Assembly: GCA_946629545.1 (NCBI GenBank) | Contig: CAMOXZ010000004.1 | Coordinates: forward strand, 1-32,920 | From: an uncultured Caryophanales bacterium | GTDB taxonomy: Bacteria > Bacillota_I > Bacilli_A > RF39 > UBA660 | Length of the DNA: 32,920 nt | Reading direction: 5' to 3' | Notes under the pieces: model-generated | Told to the model about the DNA's origin: nothing | Database searches by the model: none | The model's input: only the letters and a program-made list of their open reading frames with translations | In this document: positions 1 to 7,069 of the stretch, in pieces | Position numbering within the stretch: the stretch's first letter is position 1 | Layout: every line of letters begins with the position of its first letter | Position numbers and translations under genes: made by a program

Positions 1-59
1 ACTCTATCGCTAGAAGCAGATTTTGAGTCTGCCGCGTCTACCAATTCCGCCATGGGAGC
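1..59 (-). tRNA. tRNA-Leu (anticodon CAA), 3' part outside window
   Basis: Minus strand GCTCCCA-TGGCGGAATTGGTAGACGC-GGCAGACTCAAAATCTGC: acceptor 5' strand, D-arm and 5-bp anticodon stem GCAGA/TCTGC with loop CTCAAAA; long-variable-arm class start; truncated by window edge. Confidence 0.9.
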
Positions 60-82
60 AGCTATAAAGTATTATAGCATAA

Positions 83-670
83 TTATTCTTCATCAACTAT
101 CTCTTTTTCAGTATATTTTGAAGAGTATAAATCAGTATTTTCATCTTCAGAATCTACTTCTTCAGAAACAAACTCAGATATATCTGGTAAATCTTCTGTA
201 GAAGATAATCCAAAGTAATCTAAGAATTCATTTGTAGTTTCATAAAGAATTGGTCTACCTGGTAATTCACTTCTACCACTTTCTTTAATAAATCCTTTAG
301 CAACAAGTTTTCTAATTATATTAACAGAACCTACTCCTCTTATAGCATCTACTTGAACTCTAGTAATTGGTTCATTATAAGCTATTATTGCAAGTGTCTC
401 TAAAGCTGCTTGTGAAAGTGTATTAGTTTCAGGATTTTCAATTAGTTTTTGATAATACTCTTTATGTTCAAACTTAGTAGTTAATTTAAATCTATTACCT
501 AAAAAATCTATTCTAAGACCACGAGATTCATCTTCATAATCTTTCTTTAATTCCATAATTAAATTCTTAGCAGATTCCTCATCTATTTCTAAAACATCTT
601 CTATTTGTTCTAAAGTTAAACCTTCTTCTCCAACAACAAATAAAAGTCCTTCTAATACTGCTTTATTCAT
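83..670 (-). CDS. scpB: Segregation and condensation protein ScpB
   Basis: ORF with ScpB-like winged helix sequence (QAALETLAIIAYNEPITRVQVDAIRGV); adjacent to scpA; start revised to MNKAV with GAGGTG SD. Confidence 0.95.
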   Translation of the reverse strand: MNKAVLEGLLFVVGEEGLTLEQIEDVLEIDEESAKNLIMELKKDYEDESRGLRIDFLGNRFKLTTKFEHKEYYQKLIENPETNTLSQAALETLAIIAYNEPITRVQVDAIRGVGSVNIIRKLVAKGFIKESGRSELPGRPILYETTNEFLDYFGLSSTEDLPDISEFVSEEVDSEDENTDLYSSKYTEKEIVDEE

Positions 671-1382
671 TCTTATACACCTCACAAATTATATCATCAA
701 AATTTTCTTCTTGTATAATTCTTATTTCCCTATTCTTAGCCATTTCAAGTATAGCTAAAAATGTAGCCACTACATATTCTTTAGTCATAATAGGAAACAA
801 TTCAAAGAAACTCATTCTATTCTTTTTCTTTAATAAATGTTTAATCTCACTTCTTCTAGAAGATACACTAATCTCATTAACAGTTACTTTTGTATTTAAA
901 GGTTTATTATCTAATTTTCTTTGATAATACTTTTGAAAAGCACTAATTAAATCATCTAATGTAACATCAGCATGTATCTCATGTACCTCTTCTACATAAT
1001 TATTAAAGTTTTCTGGTAACTTAGTAAATATATCTTTTCTTAATAATTCTTTTTCTTGAAGTACTTTAGTAATATCTTTATAAGCTTGATATTCTAATAA
1101 TCTATTAACTAAATCAGTACGAGGATCAACTTCTTCTTCCTCATCTAATTTATTATTTGGAAGTAATAACTTAGATTTTATTTCTATTAATTCAGAAGCA
1201 AGTACTAAGTATTCACTAGATACTTCTAGATTCATTTTTTCTTGTTTTTCTAAGAATTCTACATATTGTTTAGTAATAGATTCTATTTCTATATTCATTA
1301 TATCCATCTTAGATTCTTTAATTAAATGTAATAATAAATCTAATGGTCCTTCAAAATCATTAATTCTAAATTCCATTTCCAT
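663..1382 (-). CDS. scpA: Segregation and condensation protein ScpA
   Basis: FEGPLDLLLHLIKESKMDIMNIEIESITKQY ScpA N-terminal signature; overlaps scpB. Confidence 0.95.
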   Translation of the reverse strand: MEMEFRINDFEGPLDLLLHLIKESKMDIMNIEIESITKQYVEFLEKQEKMNLEVSSEYLVLASELIEIKSKLLLPNNKLDEEEEVDPRTDLVNRLLEYQAYKDITKVLQEKELLRKDIFTKLPENFNNYVEEVHEIHADVTLDDLISAFQKYYQRKLDNKPLNTKVTVNEISVSSRRSEIKHLLKKKNRMSFFELFPIMTKEYVVATFLAILEMAKNREIRIIQEENFDDIICEVYKNE

Positions 1383-1470
1383 CTTATCACTTCCAGACTA
1401 TTAGATTATATCATAAAACAAAAAAATAATAAAACACCTATTTTATGTTATAATGTTTTTAGGTGAATTT

Positions 1471-1773
1471 ATGAAAAAATTTAATGAATTAGATGAAGGA
1501 TTTATCTGTGAGAACTGTGGTCAAACCGTTACTCCTCTAGGATACACTTCTAGAGATCATTGTCCATATTGTTTATATTCAAAACATGTAGATATAAATC
1601 CTGGAGATAGAGAAAACACTTGTAAAGGTTTATTAAAACCAATAGAAATAGAAAAATTTAAAGATACTTATAAAATAGTATATAAATGTACTAAGTGTAA
1701 TGAAATTCATAAAAACATAGTAGCTAAAGATGATGATATGAATGAAATTATAAAAATATCTAATATAAATTAA
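1471..1773 (+). CDS. RNHCP-domain zinc-binding protein
   Basis: CENCG...RDHCPYCLYSKHVD...CTKCN motif as in RNHCP family; start moved to ATG 1471 (AGGTG SD) because the listed ATG at 1453 lies in a TATAAT -10 box at 1449-1454. Confidence 0.8.
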   Translation: MKKFNELDEGFICENCGQTVTPLGYTSRDHCPYCLYSKHVDINPGDRENTCKGLLKPIEIEKFKDTYKIVYKCTKCNEIHKNIVAKDDDMNEIIKISNIN

Positions 1774-1796
1774 AAAACATCCAACGGATGTTTTTT
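1772..1796. terminator. Bidirectional intrinsic terminator
   Basis: AAAAAACATCC-AAC-GGATGTTTTTT perfect hairpin between convergent genes. Confidence 0.85.
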
Positions 1797-3096
1797 ATAA
1801 TTCTACTTTTCCAAATCTAAGTATTGATTTGTAAATATCCTTTTTACTATTTACAGGATCATTTGAAAATACTGAATAATATATTAATTCTTTTTCATCA
1901 CAATAAATAATCTTATATCCATATGAACCATAACCATCATCATCAGACATCTCTTTAGGAACTAATGTTTTTGCTTTAAAAGATTTTATTTCCTTCCCAT
2001 TTTCATCATACACACTTAATAGCATTTCTTCATCAGTAGTGCCTTCTACTAATATATATAATTCACCATTATATACATAATAATCAGAGATGCTACAATT
2101 AACGTCTTCACCAAATTTTTCTTTAATTACTTCATATGTATATTTTATATTATTAACTATATTTAATTCTTTATCAAGAACTAAAAGTCCTGAATACCCA
2201 CGAGTATTTGTATTACTACGAACAAAATATGATATGTATATTCTTTCATTAATTACTCTTATATCGTTATAATCAGTATCAATACCTCTAACCCCTATCA
2301 ATTTATCCAAACTTAAAATTTTCTTTTCAACAAATTCTTTATCTAATACATATAAACTATTTGTACCTTTTGATACACGTTCAGAACCATCAATATAAGA
2401 AAGTATTTGTGAAGCAACTACATAACCATCATCATTTTTATCTAAAATTCTAAATATGCTTTCTTTAAAACTACTAGTATCAAACTTAGATATTTTCTTA
2501 GTTTCATAATTATACATATACAATTCACTCAAACCATATAATGTAACTACTTTATCTTCAACAGAAATTATAGAAGTAATATCCTCTTCAAATCTATGTT
2601 CATCATATAATGAACCATCTTTGTTTAGTATTAATAATCTATTATTTTCATAACCTGTAGTTGGAGAGTAAACACTAATAATAAAGAATAATTTACCTTC
2701 CTTCTCTATCATTTTTTCATTATAAGATATTAGATATTTATTTTCTTTTTTCTCTTTTTTAGATACTATATAATCATTTTCATCATGAATATAATCATAT
2801 GACCATAATTTTTTAAATGTTTCATCATATTTAACAATTCTAATATCATTATCATATTCACCAGTAATGCCACCCTTAATATTATTATTAATATTAGAAA
2901 TCATAATATATCCATCGCTGACTTTTTCTATACGTTGCGGATCCATTTTTGCCATGTCAAATTCATAAGTTGAAAAACCTTTTCCTTCTTTTAAAATACC
3001 ATAAGAAGATTTAGATATTTTATCAAATATTAAACACAAAATTCCAATAATTATAATAACTATTGGAATAATAATTAAAAACATTTTCTTACCCAT
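1795..3096 (-). CDS. Membrane-anchored hypothetical protein, probable beta-propeller-like extracytoplasmic domain
   Basis: N-terminal TM (MFLIIIPIVIIIIGILCLIF) followed by repeated beta-rich segments (LLILNKDG, LYVLDKE, LLVLDKELNI). Confidence 0.6.
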   Translation of the reverse strand: MGKKMFLIIIPIVIIIIGILCLIFDKISKSSYGILKEGKGFSTYEFDMAKMDPQRIEKVSDGYIMISNINNNIKGGITGEYDNDIRIVKYDETFKKLWSYDYIHDENDYIVSKKEKKENKYLISYNEKMIEKEGKLFFIISVYSPTTGYENNRLLILNKDGSLYDEHRFEEDITSIISVEDKVVTLYGLSELYMYNYETKKISKFDTSSFKESIFRILDKNDDGYVVASQILSYIDGSERVSKGTNSLYVLDKEFVEKKILSLDKLIGVRGIDTDYNDIRVINERIYISYFVRSNTNTRGYSGLLVLDKELNIVNNIKYTYEVIKEKFGEDVNCSISDYYVYNGELYILVEGTTDEEMLLSVYDENGKEIKSFKAKTLVPKEMSDDDGYGSYGYKIIYCDEKELIYYSVFSNDPVNSKKDIYKSILRFGKVEL

Positions 3097-3100
3097 ACTA

Positions 3101-4030
3101 TCACCTTTCCTTTATTAATTTAGCATGTACTACATTTCTATTTTTATTATCATCTGTACAAGTAGATAAAGTAATAATTTTATCTTCTTTACTAATTTCT
3201 ACACCATAATCATATTTACTTCTAGATTTTAGTGTATTAGCAAATCTTTCAAAGTCTTCATCTTTTTCAAAATTTGTTTGTAAATAATAAAGTTCTGGAT
3301 CTATAGTGTAAACTGAGAATACTTCATATATATGTTTACCCTCTTCACTTAAAACAACTATATAGTGATTAGAAGTATTATACCAATCTTCACTAAATAC
3401 ATTAATCAAACTACCAAAAGCAGTTTTATTAGTTAGATTGTGTCCATAGAAGATAGTATTATCATCACTCATATCAGTTGAATTATGATAATCCATAAAA
3501 GTCCAACCACTCATCTTTAAATCACCATTAATATCATGATTTAAATAGAAACTATTATCAGTGCCTTTAACTATAGGATAATTAATATTAGTTCCATCAA
3601 CAGTAAGCCATACTGCTATGTTTTCATTATCTTTTCTTAATTCACTAATAGATATGTCATTTATATTAAGTTTTCCATATCTTCTATATAAATTTAATTC
3701 AGTCTCATCTAATTCTGCCTTTTTTGTATCTACCTTTCTATCATTAATAACACTTGAAGATACATGTGCAACATCATTATTACCATCATAAAATATAATA
3801 TACATATTAACACCAAATAAGAATGCGACTACTATAAATAAAAATGCTACTGCATCATTTTGTTTCCTAGCAAAATACTCTTTTTGTTTTCTAAATATAG
3901 ATAGAGGAATAATCTTATGTAGCAATCCCGCCATAAAAGAAAAATAAAAGAAGAAGCCTTTTGAAAACACAACAAATATTTTGTATAAAAACTCTTCTAT
4001 ACTATTTATTATTTTCTTTATAGTTTTCAT
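3101..4030 (-). CDS. Class B sortase
   Basis: NYPIVKGTDNSFYLNHDINGDLKMSGWTFMDYHNS...NTIFYGHNL...ITLSTCTDDNKNRNVVHAKL: SrtB-type fold with catalytic His (YGHN), Cys (TLSTC) and Arg (NRNVV). Confidence 0.9.
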   Translation of the reverse strand: MKTIKKIINSIEEFLYKIFVVFSKGFFFYFSFMAGLLHKIIPLSIFRKQKEYFARKQNDAVAFLFIVVAFLFGVNMYIIFYDGNNDVAHVSSSVINDRKVDTKKAELDETELNLYRRYGKLNINDISISELRKDNENIAVWLTVDGTNINYPIVKGTDNSFYLNHDINGDLKMSGWTFMDYHNSTDMSDDNTIFYGHNLTNKTAFGSLINVFSEDWYNTSNHYIVVLSEEGKHIYEVFSVYTIDPELYYLQTNFEKDEDFERFANTLKSRSKYDYGVEISKEDKIITLSTCTDDNKNRNVVHAKLIKER

Positions 4031-4167
4031 TATATTATTTCCTTATCATAAATAATATTTGTTTTGCTCTTCTTTACATCACGTTTATGTTCTACAACCA
4101 ATACAATATTGCCCGTGATAAAAGATAAAGCCAATATGATGGCAAATATAATATAAACTGTATACAT
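4030..4167 (-). CDS. Small single-pass membrane protein (45 aa), translationally coupled to sortase
   Basis: Not in ORF track. MYTVYIIFAIILALSFITGNIVLVVEHKRDVKKSKTNIIYDKEII*; GAGGTGAG SD upstream; stop TAA overlaps sortase ATG (TAATG). Confidence 0.75.
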   Translation of the reverse strand: MYTVYIIFAIILALSFITGNIVLVVEHKRDVKKSKTNIIYDKEII

Positions 4168-4255
4168 AAACTCACCTCTAATCTAAGTAAATTATACAAC
4201 AAGTAACACAAAAAATGTAAATAATAAGTGTAAATTTTATATTGCTTTACGTAAA

Positions 4256-4606
4256 TCAATCTTTAGGTTTACATATAAGAGTAAAGAAAAAAGCAAATAA
4301 AATAACTGCAACTATACCAGTAGCTGTTAAATCAAACATTCCCATAAATAAACCTATAACTCCATGTTCACTAGTATTAGAAAGTGCTCCATGTACTAAA
4401 GAATGTCCAAATGAAGTAATAGGAAGTTGTGCACCTCCACCTACTACTTTTATTATTGAATCATATATATGAAAGATATCTAAGAAAGCTCCAACAACCA
4501 CAAACAATGAAGTAATATGTCCGGGTGTTAACTTAGTATTATCTAAAATCATTTGTCCAATTAAACATATTAATCCACAAAATAAAAAAGAATAAACTAA
4601 TTTCAT
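4256..4606 (-). CDS. spoVAE: Stage V sporulation protein AE
   Basis: LTPGHITSLFVVVGAFLDIFHIYD...GGGAQLPITSFGHSLVHGA SpoVAE family sequence; directly downstream of spoVAD. Confidence 0.93.
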   Translation of the reverse strand: MKLVYSFLFCGLICLIGQMILDNTKLTPGHITSLFVVVGAFLDIFHIYDSIIKVVGGGAQLPITSFGHSLVHGALSNTSEHGVIGLFMGMFDLTATGIVAVILFAFFFTLICKPKD

Positions 4607-5592
4607 TAAACCACCTCCAAACTAATTGCATGACAAATAGAATTTATATTCTCTTTTTGGTATATTAGTAAAGGAGAAAATAATGCCCCTGTAGCTAGAA
4701 ACAATACTCTCTTTAATTTTTTCTTTTTCATTAATTCATAAATATAAGAATAAACAACTAAAGCACTACATACAGGTCCACTTCCTCCAGCATGTATATC
4801 ACTCTGTTTTTCTAAGTCGTATAACATAACTCCACAATCATTATAATTAGAAAGAATAATATCATATTCTTTATCTAAATAATCTTTAAGTATTTCCATT
4901 CCATACTTACCTAAATCACCTGTAAGAATTAAATCATAGTAACTAACATCTCTACCAGTATCTTTTAAATGTCTAAGTAATGTATCTATAGCACTAGGTG
5001 CCATAACTCTACCCATATCATTAGGATCATTTTCTTTATAATCAATTATTCTTCCTAATGTAGCACAATCTACTCTCACATTACTTTTTTTATTGCTAAG
5101 TAAACAACAAGCACTTCCAGTAGAAGTAAATGTAGAACTATTCTTACGAGGTGCTCCATATTCTGTAGGATATCTAAATTGTTTTTCACTAGTCATATTG
5201 TGAGATGATACTAAAGATATTCCTCTAGAAATAAAACCACCTTCTATAAAATTAGAAACTATAATCATACCTAGTACACTACTACTACAAGCACCATATA
5301 TACCTATAAAATTTCCTATATCTACACTACCATAAGTAGAAGCAGTTATTTGATTTAATAAATCTCCTCCAACTACTAAATCAATAGAATCACTATTTAT
5401 CTTACTTTTTCTTAATAATATATTTAAAGAATCTTTAACTAATCTTATTTCCCCCTTCTCAAATGACTTCTCTCCCATATATAAATCAGAATAGGATTTA
5501 TCAAAGTACTCACCAAGTAATCCATCTTTTTCATAAGGACCAGTTACACAAGAAGTATTATTAAGATAAACATTATTATAATAAAATGTCAT
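4606..5592 (-). CDS. spoVAD: Stage V sporulation protein AD
   Basis: Thiolase-like SpoVAD sequence (GIYGACSSSVLGMIIVSNFIEGGF; RYPTEYGAPRKNSSTFTSTGSACCLL). Confidence 0.95.
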   Translation of the reverse strand: MTFYYNNVYLNNTSCVTGPYEKDGLLGEYFDKSYSDLYMGEKSFEKGEIRLVKDSLNILLRKSKINSDSIDLVVGGDLLNQITASTYGSVDIGNFIGIYGACSSSVLGMIIVSNFIEGGFISRGISLVSSHNMTSEKQFRYPTEYGAPRKNSSTFTSTGSACCLLSNKKSNVRVDCATLGRIIDYKENDPNDMGRVMAPSAIDTLLRHLKDTGRDVSYYDLILTGDLGKYGMEILKDYLDKEYDIILSNYNDCGVMLYDLEKQSDIHAGGSGPVCSALVVYSYIYELMKKKKLKRVLFLATGALFSPLLIYQKENINSICHAISLEVV

Positions 5593-6053
5593 TATACTCC
5601 TCCTATCAAGTATCTTATTAATCCTAATATAAAAGCACTAACTACTCCATACACAATAACACTTCCAGCTAACTTAAACATATTAGAACCAATTCCATAT
5701 ATTAATCCTTCATTCTTAGCATCTAAACTACTACTCATAACTGAATGTGCAAAACCTGTTATTGGGATAATAAGTCCACATTTAAACTTAGTAACTAATT
5801 TGTCAAAAAAACCTAAAGAAGTAAATAAACAAGAAATAAATATAAATATAACTATCATATATATAGAACTATCAGTTCTAGATAATTTAAACCAATTCAT
5901 TAAACACTCTATTATTAATTCCGCAAGAAACCCCATTACTCCTCCACATATAAATGAAACAAAAGAATTATAAATTCTATTTTCTTTAGCTTTATGTAAA
6001 TCAGCTATTTCTTTATACCTATCCATATAATCACCTATATTTATTTTTTCCAA
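5592..6053 (-). CDS. spoVAC: Stage V sporulation protein AC
   Basis: Membrane protein with FKCGLIIPITGFAHSVMSSSLDAKNEGLIYGIGSNMFKLAGSVI SpoVAC signature. Confidence 0.93.
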   Translation of the reverse strand: MEKINIGDYMDRYKEIADLHKAKENRIYNSFVSFICGGVMGFLAELIIECLMNWFKLSRTDSSIYMIVIFIFISCLFTSLGFFDKLVTKFKCGLIIPITGFAHSVMSSSLDAKNEGLIYGIGSNMFKLAGSVIVYGVVSAFILGLIRYLIGGV

Positions 6054-6064
6054 AAAAAAGAAAA

Positions 6065-6673
6065 CTATAACCTAGTTTTCAATTTTTTAAGTATTTTATT
6101 TTCTTCTCTAGATACCTGTACTTGACTAATACCTAGAATCTTACTAGTTTCACTCTGAGTTAATCCCTCATAATATCTAGAATATATTAATCTTTTCTCC
6201 TTAAGAGATAACTCATCTAATTCATTATTTAAGTCAAGAATTTCAGCACTAGTATTATCATAACTACTAATTTCAATTTGACTATCGTCAATTGAAGTAA
6301 CATCATCGAAAGATAATGCTTCATTAACTAAGTTCTCATCAATTTCTAAGTATAATGAAACTTCTAGATTAGTAGCTTCTCTACCTAGTTTTTGAGAAAT
6401 TATTTCTTTAGTTTTAATTATTTTGTTTTTCAAATCTACTAAATTCTTACTTACTTTTAAACTACTATTTTCTCTTATATATTTATTGACCTCTCCTACG
6501 ATATAGTAATAAGCAAAAGTAGAAAACTTAGTATCATAATTAGAATTATAATGTTTCAAAGCATCTATTAATCCAATCATAGATACTTGGTATAAATCTT
6601 CTCTATCATACTTCTTAGGATATTTACTTATAATACTATATATTAACCCATCATATTGTAAGAGTTCTTCCAT
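6065..6673 (-). CDS. Sporulation sigma-70 factor, SigF/SigG-like
   Basis: Region 2 (YDREDLYQVSMIGLIDALKHYN...FSTFAYYYIVGEVNKYIRENSSLKVSKNL), region 4 (LTQSETSKILGISQVQVSREENKILKKL); linked to spoVAC-AD-AE as sigF is to spoVA in B. subtilis. Confidence 0.88.
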   Translation of the reverse strand: MEELLQYDGLIYSIISKYPKKYDREDLYQVSMIGLIDALKHYNSNYDTKFSTFAYYYIVGEVNKYIRENSSLKVSKNLVDLKNKIIKTKEIISQKLGREATNLEVSLYLEIDENLVNEALSFDDVTSIDDSQIEISSYDNTSAEILDLNNELDELSLKEKRLIYSRYYEGLTQSETSKILGISQVQVSREENKILKKLKTRL

Positions 6674-6724
6674 TATCCTCCTTTCATAAACAATATAAAA
6701 GAAATAATAAAAAACTTCTACTCA

Positions 6725-6734
6725 TTCGACAAAA
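6725..6734 (-). promoter_or_regulatory. Candidate Spo0A box 1
   Basis: Minus strand TTTTGTCGAA, matches 0A box core TGTCGAA; upstream of sigma factor gene. Confidence 0.5.
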
Positions 6735-6750
6735 CAAGATAAAAAAAGAA

Positions 6751-6760
6751 TTCGACATTT
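6751..6760 (-). promoter_or_regulatory. Candidate Spo0A box 2
   Basis: Minus strand AAATGTCGAA, same orientation as box 1, 26 bp away. Confidence 0.45.
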
Positions 6761-6775
6761 TATATAAAATTCTAG

Positions 6776-6804
6776 TTGGGATGACCATCTTTCATTCGTA
6801 TAAT
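6776..6804 (+). promoter_or_regulatory. SigA-type promoter of small hydrophobic peptide mRNA
   Basis: TTGGGA (6776-6781) - 17 nt - TATAAT (6799-6804). Confidence 0.75.
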
Positions 6805-6835
6805 ATATTAGGAAATACAAAGTTGTTGAGTGCTT

Positions 6836-6852
6836 ACCTCCGGAAAGGAGGT
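6836..6852 (+). promoter_or_regulatory. SD-sequestering hairpin
   Basis: ACCTCC-GGAAA-GGAGGT perfect 6-bp hairpin containing the SD (GGAGG) of the ORF at 6860. Confidence 0.75.
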
Positions 6853-6859
6853 GGTGTTA

Positions 6860-6934
6860 ATGACAAAGAAAGATTTTTTAATCTCATCTTTAATCATTAT
6901 CATCTTCTTACTTATCCTACTACTTATGAAGTAA
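6860..6934 (+). CDS. Candidate type I toxin, 24-aa hydrophobic peptide
   Basis: Not in ORF track. MTKKDFLISSLIIIIFLLILLLMK*; strong SD GGAGG 8 nt upstream; charged ends flanking a single TM stretch; promoter and terminator on the same strand. Confidence 0.75.
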   Translation: MTKKDFLISSLIIIIFLLILLLMK

Positions 6935-6943
6935 TGATAATGT

Positions 6944-6975
6944 AAAAAAAAGGCACTCAAGCATAGCTTAAGTGC
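6944..6975 (-). terminator. Intrinsic terminator of antisense/dut transcript
   Basis: Minus strand GCACTTAAGC-TAT-GCTTGAGTGC then C and TTTTTTTT; one mismatch in a 10-bp stem. Confidence 0.75.
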
Positions 6976-6991
6976 ATAACCCAATTGAGGT

Positions 6992-7029
6992 GAGTACTCA
7001 ACATGCAAAAACTGAGTATTCCCTTTTTC
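6992..7029 (+). terminator. Intrinsic terminator of peptide mRNA
   Basis: GAGTACTCA-12 nt-TGAGTATTC followed by CCTTTTTCTT. Confidence 0.6.
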
Positions 7030-7039
7030 TTATGTATTA

Positions 7040-7068
7040 ATATTAACACATTTTAATATCTTATGCAA
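7040..7068 (-). promoter_or_regulatory. Promoter for antisense RNA
   Basis: Minus strand TTGCAT (7068-7063) - 17 nt - TAATAT (7045-7040), with TGn extended -10 (TGTTAATAT). Confidence 0.5.
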
Positions 7069-7069
7069 A

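Larger units (their letters stand above)
6944..7033 (-). ncRNA. Candidate antisense antitoxin RNA (or dut 3'UTR-derived antisense)
   Basis: Minus-strand promoter at 7040-7068 and minus-strand terminator at 6944-6975; roughly 90 nt overlapping the 3' end of the peptide mRNA. Confidence 0.6.

Noticed and set aside
1435-1465. CACCTA...TAGGTG inverted repeat around the RNHCP gene -10/SD as a regulatory hairpin
   Set aside because: Only 6 bp with a ~19-nt loop, and its 5' arm lies upstream of the predicted TSS, so it would not be in the RNA.
6781-6945. 54-aa plus-strand ORF starting ATGACCATC, out of frame with the 24-aa peptide
   Set aside because: Its ATG lies upstream of the predicted -10 box and TSS and has no SD; likely chance frame.
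6808-7008. 66-aa minus-strand ORF in the track (MHVEYSPQLGYALKLC...)
   Set aside because: No SD; runs across the antisense terminator and the reverse complement of the 24-aa ORF; composition explained by the RNA locus.
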